Source: Labilithrix sp.
GTDB taxonomy: Bacteria > Myxococcota_A > Polyangia > Polyangiales > Polyangiaceae
Length of the DNA stretch: 43,764 bases
Assembly: GCA_019637195.1 (NCBI GenBank)
Contig: JAHBWA010000070.1
Span: 1 to 43,764 of the forward strand
Direction: 5' to 3'
The notes beneath the pieces are model-generated. The model was not told where the DNA came from and ran no database searches. It was given only the letters and a program-made list of their open reading frames with translations. This document shows positions 1 to 6,859 of this stretch, piece by piece; positions within the stretch are counted from its first letter, which is position 1, and each line of letters opens with the position of its first letter. Both the position numbers and the translations under genes were made by a program.

Positions 1-2
1 TT

Positions 3-305
3 CAACTCCGCCCAGGCGCGCCAAGGTCACGCTGGCAGTCGACCCGGAAGAGGGTCTACGAGCGCGACGCTGGGCGTTGCCACCTCTGCGGCGCGACCGT
101 CGAGTTCAAGCACTACGAATGCTCGCACATCATCGATCGATGCGTCGGCGGTCCGGACGAGGACTTCAACCTCGTCGTGATGTGCGCCTCCTGCAACCGA
201 CGCAAGCCCGTGCACTGCACTCGCAGCGAGTACTTCGCCTGGACGAACCACATGGCGGAGAAGATGAGGGCCTACGTCGCGACTCTCATGGGGACCTCAG
301 CGTGA
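3..305 (+). CDS. HNH endonuclease, 5' end outside window
   Basis: The C-terminal 100 residues of an HNH-type nuclease. The readable part has a first zinc-ribbon pair (CHLCG), then ECSHIIDR with the histidine and acidic region of the HNH fold, an Asn (DFNLVV) and a second pair CASCNRRK. This is the usual order Cys-x2-Cys, H, N, Cys-x2-Cys of phage and mobile-element HNH proteins, which cut or nick DNA with one metal ion. The start codon lies left of the window. The stop TGA overlaps the GTG of the next frame by 4 bp (GTGA), so the two are probably translated together. Its position beside an integrase suggests a phage or integrative-element gene. The exact role (packaging, homing, restriction) cannot be told from this fragment. 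Confidence 0.8.
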   Translation, partial: QLRPGAPRSRWQSTRKRVYERDAGRCHLCGATVEFKHYECSHIIDRCVGGPDEDFNLVVMCASCNRRKPVHCTRSEYFAWTNHMAEKMRAYVATLMGTSA

Positions 306-682
306 GCCCGATCGGCCTGATGACCCGCCGTGAAGCAGCGGCGTACCTCGGCTACGAGTTCCGTACGTTCGTGCGCCACGTCCAGACGCAGATCGCATGG
401 GTGAAGGTCGGTCGCGACCTGAGGACGACGAAGGAGGTTTTGGATCAATGGCTGGCGGATCAGATCGAGGCAGGCCGTACTCGTTCTACTCGGACCGAGG
501 CATCGCGACCCTCAACGCGCGCATCGGGGGCCAACGCTTCCGCCCGTCGCTCGGCATCCCTTACGACCCTGCCACCGCAAGCCCGCGACTACTCCGAGAG
601 ATTGAAGCGGAGGCCGCGAAAAAGTACGCCGAGCTCGTCTCCGGACGAACCCTCAAAGCCGAGCCCGGGTCACGCGTCTTGA
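302..682 (+). CDS. Small helix-turn-helix protein, excisionase-like
   Basis: The N-terminal part, from GTG 302 or ATG 320, reads like a MerR/excisionase-type helix-turn-helix: MTRREAAAYLGYE, then a second helix and a wing ending VGRDLRTTKEVLDQWLADQ. Proteins of this kind sit directly upstream of tyrosine integrases and steer recombination direction. About 48 residues make up the domain. The remaining 78 residues are Ser/Arg/Pro-rich and lie in sequence that also encodes the integrase N-terminus in another frame, so they look like read-through without selected structure. GTG 302 is coupled to the preceding stop by a 4-bp overlap. The DNA-binding domain call is fairly secure. The excisionase role is inferred from position, and the long tail may not be functional. 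Confidence 0.55.
   Translation: MSPIGLMTRREAAAYLGYEFRTFVRHVQTQIAWVKVGRDLRTTKEVLDQWLADQIEAGRTRSTRTEASRPSTRASGANASARRSASLTTLPPQARDYSERLKRRPRKSTPSSSPDEPSKPSPGHAS
431..437 (+). promoter_or_regulatory. Ribosome binding site deciding the integrase start
   Basis: AAGGAGG lies 10 nt before ATG 448. This strong Shine-Dalgarno match fixes the integrase start at 448 and not at the in-frame codon at 397, which has no such site. Confidence 0.75.
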
Positions 683-1818
683 CGGCGATGACGCTCGAAG
701 AACTCGGCGGGCTCTGGCTCGTCGAGGCGAAGAAGCTCTGGCCTCGAAGCGTCGGCACGCGCGAGACCCAGCTCCGCAACGTCACCACGTGGGCCGAGGA
801 GGCTCCGCGCTTCAAGGGCGATCGGCGCACTCCGCTGGAGCGCCTCGTCGACGACACCGGGCCGATGCAGTACGCGACCGATCGCCTGGGGCAGGTGCTC
901 AGGGAGACGATCGACAAGGAGATCTCCAACCTCCTCGCGTTCCTTGACTGGGCGGTGAGAGGGCATCACCTCGCATCGCGGCCCCCCTCCCCTGAGCTCC
1001 CGCGGACAGCCGTCGGTACGCGCTCGGGACCGCAGCGCGAGGAGCCCGTCGACATCACCGACGCGCAGGCGCTGGCGATCTGCGCGCACCTCCCCGAATG
1101 GACCGCGCGCGGCGGGCGCGGGATTGTTCCTGGCGCTCCGCTCCCGAAGAACGCGATCCGTGTCCGCGACGTGTTCCGGTTCTCCTACGAGATGGCTCTC
1201 CGCCCGAGCGACGCGCAGCGTCTCGAGGTGCCGCGCCACTGGAGCCGCGGCCAGAAGCACCTCTACTTCACGCCCGACATGCAGAAGAGCGGGTTCAAGG
1301 GCCGCATCCCGCTCACCCGGGTCGCGCTCGAGATCCTCGAGCGGTGCGCCCCAGAGTCCGGCCTCATCTTCGGCCAGCACGACCTCCGGTACCAGATCAA
1401 GAAGGCCGCGCTGAAGGTGCTCCCGGAGGAGAAGGCCCGCAACTTCGCCCCGTACGACTTCCGGCACGCCCGCGCCGTCTTCGCGCTCGAGACGACGAAC
1501 GACCTGCTCGGGACGCAACGGCTCCTACGCCACAGCCGCGCGACGACGACCAACCGCTACCTGCGCACGCGCGAGAGCCACGTCGAGAACGTCATCGACG
1601 CGCTGGACGCAACCTCCGGAACCGAGGCCGACTTCGCCGAAGCGGTCAGGGGCCGGTCAGGAACTGCCCCGGTACTGGCCCAGCTATGCGCCCCTTCGAT
1701 CTGGCCTATCTGCCTGGTTTTCGAGGTAAAAGTGCGAAGGAGGGGACTTGAACCCCTACGGTGTTACCCGCTAGCACCTCAAGCTAGTGCGTCTGCCAAT
1801 TCCGCCACCTTCGCGTAG
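448..1818 (+). CDS. Tyrosine recombinase/integrase running through tRNA-Leu
   Basis: Site-specific integrase of the phage type, 456 aa. A SAM-like core-binding region (about residues 80-180) precedes the catalytic domain. Catalytic residues: Arg252 (ALRPSDAQ), Lys280 (QKSG), Arg339-His340 (YDFRH), His362 (LLRHS) and nucleophile Tyr371 (NRYLR). The first box-II position, usually His, is Tyr336; such variants occur in active enzymes. The catalytic domain ends near residue 390. The frame stays open for another 65 codons, crosses the whole tRNA-Leu gene in antisense from residue 429, and stops at TAG 1816-1818, just past the tRNA 5' end. The last 27 or so residues are therefore antisense tRNA sequence. 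This places the attachment core inside the integrase reading frame. The gene points toward the attachment site at the element's right end. Confidence 0.9.
   Translation: MAGGSDRGRPYSFYSDRGIATLNARIGGQRFRPSLGIPYDPATASPRLLREIEAEAAKKYAELVSGRTLKAEPGSRVLTAMTLEELGGLWLVEAKKLWPRSVGTRETQLRNVTTWAEEAPRFKGDRRTPLERLVDDTGPMQYATDRLGQVLRETIDKEISNLLAFLDWAVRGHHLASRPPSPELPRTAVGTRSGPQREEPVDITDAQALAICAHLPEWTARGGRGIVPGAPLPKNAIRVRDVFRFSYEMALRPSDAQRLEVPRHWSRGQKHLYFTPDMQKSGFKGRIPLTRVALEILERCAPESGLIFGQHDLRYQIKKAALKVLPEEKARNFAPYDFRHARAVFALETTNDLLGTQRLLRHSRATTTNRYLRTRESHVENVIDALDATSGTEADFAEAVRGRSGTAPVLAQLCAPSIWPICLVFEVKVRRRGLEPLRCYPLAPQASASANSATFA
1733..1778. other. Putative attachment site (att) in the tRNA 3' half
   Basis: The tRNA 3' end faces the integrase and the element, and the tRNA gene is complete. 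This is what remains after integration at the 3' part of a tRNA gene, where the incoming element restores the tRNA. The right edge (about the anticodon loop) is a guess; the matching direct repeat should lie beyond the left end of the window. Confidence 0.45.
1733..1814 (-). tRNA. tRNA-Leu (anticodon GAG)
   Basis: Read on the minus strand, the 82-nt gene starts GCGAAGG and ends CCTTCGC plus discriminator A, giving a perfect 7-bp acceptor stem. The anticodon stem CTAGC/GCTAG closes the loop TTGAGGT, so the anticodon is GAG and decodes CUC and CUU. A variable arm of class II type (GGGTAACACC) and the T arm GGGG-TTCAAGT-CCCC follow. No CCA is encoded. It is the integration target of the element on its left and is fully covered in antisense by the integrase frame. 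Confidence 0.97.
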
Positions 1819-1832
1819 TGAGGAGGAGGCGC

Positions 1833-1862
1833 AACCTAGCCGCTCCATTCCCTAGACGTCAA
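1833..1862 (-). promoter_or_regulatory. Promoter of tRNA-Leu
   Basis: On the minus strand TTGACG (-35, 1862-1857) and TAGGTT (-10, 1838-1833) are 18 bp apart. The -10 ends 18 nt before the tRNA 5' end, so transcription would start about 11 nt upstream of it. The -35 hexamer includes the TGA stop of the histidine kinase gene. Confidence 0.65.
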
Positions 1863-2956
1863 GCCTTCTTGGAGAGCGCCGCGAGGATCTCGCCGAGCTC
1901 GAACGGCTTACGAACGAGCTTCATCGCCTCGGTGCCGACGACGTCGGGGAGGCGGTCGGCGCTGCCCGTGATGAGGACGAGGTCGATCCCGGGAGAGCTC
2001 GCCCGGAGGCGCGCCAGCGCGCCGGCAGCGTCGGCGGCGATAGGTGAGAGATCGACGAGCGCGGCGTCGTAGGGTGCCCGAGCGATCGCGGCCGCGAGCT
2101 CGGCGCTGTTCGCCGCGACGGTCACGGCGGCTCCCCTGCCCTCGAGCGCGGTCTCGAGCAGCTGCGTGACCGCCGCGTCGTCCTCCACGAGGAGCACGCG
2201 CAGGCCCGAGAGCTCGCGCACCCGCGGCGTCGACATCGGCGGCCGCGGGATCGCGTCGACCCGCGGCCAGGTCACGCGGAAGTGCGCGCCCGGCGCGTCG
2301 GGCGCCGACGATCGCGCCTCCGGCGGGGACGCGAGGAGCTCGACGTCCCCGCCCGCCGCTCGGGCGAGCTCGCGCGAGTGACGGAGGCCGACGCCCGTGC
2401 CGCCCGGCCTGAACGACGCGCCGCGGAAGATGCCGTCGCGGCGCGACTCGGGGACGCCGGGCCCCTGGTCCGAGACGACGATCGCCACGCGCTCGTCGTC
2501 GGCCGTGACGTCGACCGTGACCTCGCTCCCGCGCGGCGCGTGCGCGAGCGCGTTCATGACGAGGTTCGTCAGCACCTGCGAGACGTCGAGCGCGCCCGCG
2601 ACCTTCGCGAGGGAGTCGGCGCCGTTCACGACCATCGTCGCGCCGGCGCGGCTGGCCTCGACCGCGAGCGCGTCGACGACCTCGCGGGCGATCTCGCCCG
2701 CCGGGAGCTGCTCGTCGATGCGCGGGCTGCCGATCGCGTGGCGCGCGAGGTCGCGCGCGATGCGGGCGCGCTGCTCGACGATCGTGAGCGCGTAGGCGGT
2801 CGTCTCGGGGGTCGCGTCCGCGGCGCGCGCCTCACCGACCCAGCCGAGCAAGACCGTGAGCGCGTTCGAGACGTCGTGAAGGACCCCCGCGAGATCGCGA
2901 TGCGGATCGCCGCCCCGCTGGCTCTCGGGCTTGTCCTCGCCGTCCCGCTCCGTCAC
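1859..2956 (-). CDS. Soluble histidine kinase with C-terminal receiver
   Basis: A 365-aa signalling protein with no membrane segment. A short phosphoacceptor region has His27 in LHDVSNALT, followed by an HATPase domain: N box (QVLTNLVMNALAHA), G1 (DQGPGVP) and G2 (GGTGVGLRHS). The C-terminal third is a receiver with an acidic pair in LVEDD, phosphoacceptor Asp in ALVDLSP, Thr in LITGSAD and Lys in VRKPFE. No sensor domain precedes the histidine, so input must come from a partner protein. GTG is the start; there is no Shine-Dalgarno sequence, but TAGCGT lies 8 nt before it. The stop codon overlaps the tRNA-Leu -35 box. No cognate regulator gene is adjacent; myxobacteria commonly have such orphan hybrids. 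Confidence 0.85.
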   Translation of the reverse strand: MTERDGEDKPESQRGGDPHRDLAGVLHDVSNALTVLLGWVGEARAADATPETTAYALTIVEQRARIARDLARHAIGSPRIDEQLPAGEIAREVVDALAVEASRAGATMVVNGADSLAKVAGALDVSQVLTNLVMNALAHAPRGSEVTVDVTADDERVAIVVSDQGPGVPESRRDGIFRGASFRPGGTGVGLRHSRELARAAGGDVELLASPPEARSSAPDAPGAHFRVTWPRVDAIPRPPMSTPRVRELSGLRVLLVEDDAAVTQLLETALEGRGAAVTVAANSAELAAAIARAPYDAALVDLSPIAADAAGALARLRASSPGIDLVLITGSADRLPDVVGTEAMKLVRKPFELGEILAALSKKA

Positions 2957-2964
2957 GACCCGGC

Positions 2965-2970
2965 ACGCTA
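2965..2970 (-). promoter_or_regulatory. -10-like TAGCGT, leaderless start
   Basis: TAGCGT on the minus strand, 8 nt before GTG 2956, with ATGACG 17 bp upstream as a possible -35. Fits a leaderless transcript. Confidence 0.5.
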
Positions 2971-3029
2971 CGCCAACTCCGGGGTCACGTCATCCGCCGG
3001 ATTCGGCCGCGAGCCCGCCGAATACGCCC

Positions 3030-4418
3030 TCAGCGGAAGCCCTCTCGCGCCGAGGCGTCACCCCCGATCGCGCGGCGCGACGGGGCGCGGGACGACGCGT
3101 CGACACCCGTCGCCGCGACTGGCGCGCGCGGCCCGCGCCGCCGCCCGCGCGCCCCCATGATCAGCGGCGCGATCGCCGGCAGGCGCGGCATCAAGCGCTT
3201 GCCCAGGCGGACCTGACGGAGCACCGCGAAGGGATCCTGCAGCCACGTGCGCGGCGGCCTCGAGCCGAGGCGGGCGAGGACCGCGCCGAGCGGCACCTCG
3301 AGGCGGCGCTGCGTCGCGACCGCCTCGCAGAGCAGATCGGCGCCCGCGGTGATGAGCGGACCCGCGCCGTAGCGCGGCTGGCCGAGCCCGAAGAAGTAGA
3401 TGTTCTTGTGATCGGGAGGCACGAGCCCTCCGATGAGCTGCGGGTAGCCGTCCTTCCACGCGACGACGCCGTCCGCGAGGAACGGGAAGCGGACGTCGAA
3501 GCCGGTCGCGGCGATCACGAGATCGATCTCCTCCTCGTGTCCGTCGACGAAGCGGACCGCGCGGCCGTCCCACCGCTCGATGTCCGGGTGCGGAGCGATC
3601 TCGCCGTGCCGGAGGTAGTAGAGCAGCTCCGAGTTGATCGTCGGGTGACGGTCGAACGGCCGGTGGTCGGGGTGCTGGAGCCCGTAGCGCTCGTACGGTC
3701 CGACCGCGACGCGCGCCATCGCGCGGGCGACGGCGCGCTGCGCGAACGGCGGCATCCACGGCTGCATCAGCTCGACGAGCGGGACGCCGAGGAACGTCTT
3801 CGGCAAGAACCAGTAGCCGCGACGCATGCTGATGTGCGCCGACTGAGCGAAGCGCGCGGCCTCCACGGCGATGTCGCACGCCGAGTTGCCCCCGCCGATG
3901 ACGAGCACGCGCTTGCCGGCCAGCTGCTCCGGGGACTTGTAGCTCTTCGAGTGAATGAGCTCCCCGCCGAAGGCGCCGGGGTACTTCGGCATCCGGCTCG
4001 ACCAGTGGTGGCCGTTGCACACGACGACGCCGTCGTAGATGCGCTCGCCGCGCTCGCCGTTCGCGCGCTCCCAGGAGACCTTCCACGTGCCGGCCTCGAC
4101 GTCGACCGGCTCAACGCGCGTCACCTTGGTCGAGAGGCGGATCCCGCCGCGGAGGTCGTGGTGGTCGGCGTAGGCGTTCAGGTACTCGAGCATCTGCCTG
4201 GCGCTCGGGAAATCCGGCCACGAGCTCGGCATCGGGAAGTCGCCGTACTCCGTCGTCTTGCGCGACGAGATGATGTGCACGGTCTCGTAGACGCCGTGGT
4301 GCCAGTTGCCGCCGATCGCGTCGGCGGCCTCGAACTGCTCGTAGTCGATGCCGTGCCGGCGGAAGGCCGCGGCGACGCCGAGCCCCGAGAAGCCCGCGCC
4401 GATGAGCGCGAACGTCAC
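3030..4418 (-). CDS. Flavin-containing monooxygenase family protein
   Basis: A 462-aa FAD/NADPH-dependent monooxygenase. The FAD-binding GAGFSG (residues 7-12) is followed by the family signature F150-x-G-x3-H-x3-Y160, the NADPH-binding VIGGGNSACD (173-182) and the C-terminal ATGFD (about 311). These enzymes insert one oxygen atom into a nucleophilic heteroatom or a ketone; the substrate is not evident. A Lys/Arg-rich tail follows the catalytic domain. The GTG start at 4418 overlaps the stop of the upstream hydrolase by 4 bp (GTGA), so translation is coupled and the two form an operon. A TetR gene is divergent. Soluble and probably cytosolic. Family call firm; heteroatom oxidation versus Baeyer-Villiger chemistry undecided. 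Confidence 0.88.
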   Translation of the reverse strand: MTFALIGAGFSGLGVAAAFRRHGIDYEQFEAADAIGGNWHHGVYETVHIISSRKTTEYGDFPMPSSWPDFPSARQMLEYLNAYADHHDLRGGIRLSTKVTRVEPVDVEAGTWKVSWERANGERGERIYDGVVVCNGHHWSSRMPKYPGAFGGELIHSKSYKSPEQLAGKRVLVIGGGNSACDIAVEAARFAQSAHISMRRGYWFLPKTFLGVPLVELMQPWMPPFAQRAVARAMARVAVGPYERYGLQHPDHRPFDRHPTINSELLYYLRHGEIAPHPDIERWDGRAVRFVDGHEEEIDLVIAATGFDVRFPFLADGVVAWKDGYPQLIGGLVPPDHKNIYFFGLGQPRYGAGPLITAGADLLCEAVATQRRLEVPLGAVLARLGSRPPRTWLQDPFAVLRQVRLGKRLMPRLPAIAPLIMGARGRRRGPRAPVAATGVDASSRAPSRRAIGGDASAREGFR

Positions 4419-5434
4419 GACGGCGCCTCCTCGCTCTTGTCGGCTACGACGACGCCCTCTGCCTCGAGCCGCGCGAGCGTCGCGGCGATGAGCGCCGAGT
4501 GATCGCGATCCATCGGGTGGAAGCCCGGGCGCAGGTACTCGCGGATCCCGCGCAAGAAGACGCGCTTGCCGACGGGCTCCATCACGCGGCTCTCGCCCTC
4601 GCGGACCGCGCGCTCGCGGAGCTCCGCGAGCTCGCGTCGCGCCTCGAGCAACGACGAGCCGTCCTGCGCGAGCAGCTCGCGCGTCGCCCAGAGCCAGAAG
4701 CCGCCGAGCGTCAGCGTCGCGAGCGCCATGCCGGCGACGCGGAGCGCGTAGCTGGGAGCGACCTCCTGGAGCACGTCGAACGCCACGGCCTTGTGCTCGA
4801 GCTCCTCGACGGCATGCCACTCGAGCAGGCGACGGATCTCGGGATCCGCGTGGACGAGCACGCCGCCGGTGAGCGCGTCCTCGGCGAGGATGGCCGTGAA
4901 GTGCTCGAGCGCGACGGTCACCGCGAGGCGAAGCGGCCGCGGCGAGGCCTCCTCGATGCGGTCGTACGCGAGGTGCTCGTAGCGCTCGAGCAGCGAGTCG
5001 ATGTCGAAGCCTTGCTCCCGGAGCGTGTCGAACAGCCGCTCGTGCGCCTGCGCGTGGCGGCCCTCCTGGCCGAAGAACCCCTTCACCTGCGCGGCGAGGT
5101 CGGGCGACACGCGATCGAGGTAGCTTCGAACGCTGCGAATGAAGAACCGCTCTCCCGCGGGGAAGAGCAGGTTCACGCCGTTGGCGAGCTGCGTGGCGGC
5201 GCGGCTCCCGGCGAGCCAGTGGCGCCGCACGCCGTCGAACCCGAGGCGCGGCGCGCGCGGGCGAATGGGAGGCCTCGCTCCGGCGGTCGGCGCGTTGGCG
5301 GCAGCCGCGCCGGCGGTCGACACGTTGGCGGCCGGCTCGTTGGCGGTCGGCACGCCGGCCGTTCGCGCCGACGCCGTCGGGTGAGCTCGGAGGGCTTCGT
5401 CGGTCGGGACGGGTCGCGGTTCGCTCGGGTTCAT
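4415..5434 (-). CDS. COG3687-type metal-dependent hydrolase, ferritin-like
   Basis: 339 aa. After a 65-residue Ala/Thr/Pro-rich leader comes a domain of the 'predicted metal-dependent hydrolase' family (COG3687/PF10118): FPAGERFF, FGQEGRHAQAH, ALEHFTA and WHAVEELEHKAVAFD. The spaced Glu and ExxH pairs look like a ferritin-type di-iron site, so the enzyme may be an oxidase or oxygenase and not a hydrolase. A hydrophobic helix (residues about 245-265) suggests membrane association. AAGGAG 6 nt upstream supports ATG 5434. It is coupled to the monooxygenase downstream and is likely controlled by the divergent TetR. Family members often sit next to flavin monooxygenases and TetR genes, which suggests a shared oxidative route for a lipophilic compound; the substrate is unknown. 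Confidence 0.8.
   Translation of the reverse strand: MNPSEPRPVPTDEALRAHPTASARTAGVPTANEPAANVSTAGAAAANAPTAGARPPIRPRAPRLGFDGVRRHWLAGSRAATQLANGVNLLFPAGERFFIRSVRSYLDRVSPDLAAQVKGFFGQEGRHAQAHERLFDTLREQGFDIDSLLERYEHLAYDRIEEASPRPLRLAVTVALEHFTAILAEDALTGGVLVHADPEIRRLLEWHAVEELEHKAVAFDVLQEVAPSYALRVAGMALATLTLGGFWLWATRELLAQDGSSLLEARRELAELRERAVREGESRVMEPVGKRVFLRGIREYLRPGFHPMDRDHSALIAATLARLEAEGVVVADKSEEAPS
5279..5360. repeat. 15-bp periodic repeat in the hydrolase N-terminus
   Basis: Degenerate TTGGCGG-type units encode Ala/Asn/Thr/Pro pentapeptides (ANEPA, ANVST, ANAPT) on the minus strand. A low-complexity leader that may vary in length between strains. Confidence 0.5.
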
Positions 5435-5456
5435 CGGCGGCTCCTTGCTGACTTCC

Positions 5457-5483
5457 GTTCAATAACCGTAGCGCCTATTGAAC
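5457..5483. promoter_or_regulatory. Palindromic operator between hydrolase and TetR genes
   Basis: GTTCAATA (5457-5464) and TATTGAAC (5476-5483) are perfect 8-bp inverted arms with an 11-bp spacer. It is one of the few A/T-rich spots nearby, lying 22 nt before the leftward start and ahead of the TetR start. Size and place fit a TetR-family operator controlling both directions. Confidence 0.7.
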
Positions 5484-5518
5484 TGGAGTCAATGGACACC
5501 GAGCGGCGGAATTCTCGC

Positions 5519-5524
5519 TATGCT
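5519..5524 (+). promoter_or_regulatory. -10-like TATGCT before the tetR gene
   Basis: TATGCT ends 12 nt before ATG 5537, with no Shine-Dalgarno sequence between. It supports 5537 over the in-frame ATG 5492 and a very short leader. Confidence 0.45.
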
Positions 5525-5536
5525 CCAGCGAGATCC

Positions 5537-6268
5537 ATGCGCACCCTCGACAAGCACGGCGGGCCCGCGGCCGCCCGGGCCACACGCCGGCGCGCGACGC
5601 CGAAGAGCTCGGCTCGGCGCGCCGCGCCGCCCGAGGCCGGGCGCGCCCGCGTCCGCCTCGACGTCGACGAGCGCCGCGCTCAGCTCGTCGAGCTCGGCCT
5701 CTCGGAGTTCGGGACGCGCACGTACGAGGAGGTCTCCATCGACCTCATCGCGCAGACCGCGGGGATCTCGAAGGGCCTCCTCTATCACTACTTCCCGACC
5801 AAGCGCGCCTACTACGTCGCGTGCGTGCGCGAGGCCGCGGCCCGGCTCGTCGCGCGCCTCGAGCTGCCGAGCGACGTGCCGCCGCTCGAGCGCCTCCAGG
5901 TCGGGCTCGACCGCTACCTCGAGTACGTCCGCGCGCACGGCGGCGCCTTCGCCACGCTGATGCGGAGCGGCGCCTTCGCCGATCGCGAGCTCGCCGACGT
6001 CATCGACGAGACGCGGGCCACGCTGCTCGGACGTCTTACGAGCGGCATGGCCGACATCTTCCCCGCGCCGGGCACGCTCTCGTCGCCGCTCCTCCAGATC
6101 GCGCTGCAGGGCTGGGTCGGCCTCGCCGAGGCGATGAGCATCGCGTGGGTGGAGGCCTGCGTCGCCGCCGAAGGCGCGCGCTCGAACGCGCCCCCGCCGC
6201 GCGCCGACGAGGTCCGCGACCTGCTCGCGCAGACGCTCGTGGCCATCGTGGGCAACGCCGTCCGCTGA
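5537..6268 (+). CDS. TetR/AcrR-family transcriptional regulator
   Basis: 243 aa. A basic Ala/Arg-rich N-terminal tail of about 40 residues leads into the TetR helix-turn-helix: EVSIDLIAQTAGISKGLLYHYF, the classic recognition-helix signature, then TKRAYYVA. The C-terminal helical domain would bind a ligand and form the dimer. An in-frame ATG at 5492 exists, but it abuts the operator arm, and TATGCT near 5519 favours 5537. The gene diverges from the hydrolase and monooxygenase genes across a perfect 8-bp inverted repeat, the standard arrangement for a local repressor released by the substrate of the pathway. Its stop is followed almost at once by a 27-bp tandem repeat. Family call firm; ligand unknown. 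Confidence 0.9.
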   Translation: MRTLDKHGGPAAARATRRRATPKSSARRAAPPEAGRARVRLDVDERRAQLVELGLSEFGTRTYEEVSIDLIAQTAGISKGLLYHYFPTKRAYYVACVREAAARLVARLELPSDVPPLERLQVGLDRYLEYVRAHGGAFATLMRSGAFADRELADVIDETRATLLGRLTSGMADIFPAPGTLSSPLLQIALQGWVGLAEAMSIAWVEACVAAEGARSNAPPPRADEVRDLLAQTLVAIVGNAVR

Positions 6269-6314
6269 GCGACCGACGCTGGCGGATGCCTCGCGTCGGC
6301 AGGTTCGCGAAAGG

Positions 6315-6422
6315 TTCGCGAAGCCGCCTCGCGCTGGCGGATTCGCGAAGCCGCCTCGCGCTGGCGGATTCGCGAAGCCGCCTCGCGCTGGCGGATTCGC
6401 GAAGCCGCCTCGCGCTGGCGGA
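6315..6422. repeat. Four perfect 27-bp tandem repeats
   Basis: The unit starts TTCGCGAAGCCGCCTCGCG and ends CTGGCGGA. It is repeated head to tail without change at 6315, 6342, 6369 and 6396. A degenerate partial unit lies just left (about 6278-6314). Each unit contains the inverted CGCGAAG...CCTCGCG arms, so transcripts could fold. 27 bp is a multiple of three, so open frames cross it on both strands, but there is no supported start. It lies directly after the TetR stop. Confidence 0.95.
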
Positions 6423-6704
6423 TCGGCGATTGTCCGGTCGCGCGTGCCGACTCACCGCGGCGCGGCGCCACCCCGCCGGAGGTCTCGGGATTGGCTCACC
6501 TCTTCGGGCGCGCGGCGAGCCGCGCGGGAGGCCCGCTTCTTGGACGCCGCGAGGAGAGACGCGTCCGATGCTCGAGACGCGCGAGACACGATGACGAGCA
6601 AGCTTACGAAGGAGTGCGTGCGAACGAGTGCGTGTGCGCACGGATGCTGCGAACGGGAGCGCGAAGAGGCGGACGAAGAACACATGCCGCTCGCGGGGGT
6701 GACA

Positions 6705-6726
6705 GCCGCACACCGATTTGTGCGGC
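6705..6726. other. Perfect hairpin, 8-bp arms, 6-nt loop
   Basis: GCCGCACA-CCGATT-TGTGCGGC. No T-run follows on either side, so it is not a standard intrinsic terminator. It could be an operator or an RNA structure upstream of the small lipoprotein gene. Confidence 0.5.
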
Positions 6727-6788
6727 GGCCCCTTGAGACGCTTGTGTTCGTGATGAGATTCGTGGTCCCGTAGAAAGCTGGCGGGACC

Positions 6789-6806
6789 GTTCGCTCTCGA
6801 GCGAAC
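6789..6806. promoter_or_regulatory. Inverted repeat upstream of small lipoprotein gene
   Basis: GTTCGCTC-TC-GAGCGAAC, 8-bp perfect arms, 2-nt spacer, 53 nt before ATG 6860. Either a regulator binding site or a 5' leader stem. Confidence 0.45.
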
Positions 6807-6843
6807 CTCGAGGGCAGACGCGTCGATCGGTCCGGGGTCGAAC

Positions 6844-6850
6844 AGGAGGG
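6844..6850 (+). promoter_or_regulatory. Ribosome binding site choosing ATG 6860
   Basis: AGGAGGG directly abuts ATG 6851, too close to serve it, but is 9 nt before ATG 6860. The real start is therefore the second ATG. Confidence 0.7.
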
Positions 6851-6859
6851 ATGAAGACC

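Larger units (their letters stand above)
6269..6850. other. 582-bp intergenic region with repeats and hairpins
   Basis: No convincing gene. It holds the 27-bp tandem repeat, two perfect inverted repeats and the leader of the small lipoprotein gene. TTGAGA at 6733 could be a -35 box, but no good -10 follows at the right distance. Open frames here are low-complexity Arg/Ser/Ala translations of the repeat. Confidence 0.6.

Noticed and set aside
4419..5462. N-terminal extension of the flavin monooxygenase
   Set aside because: The extra sequence is an out-of-frame Arg-rich shadow of the hydrolase gene; GTG 4418 starts at the proper distance from the FAD motif.
6315..6422. CRISPR array
   Set aside because: The repeats are contiguous with no spacers, and no cas gene is present.
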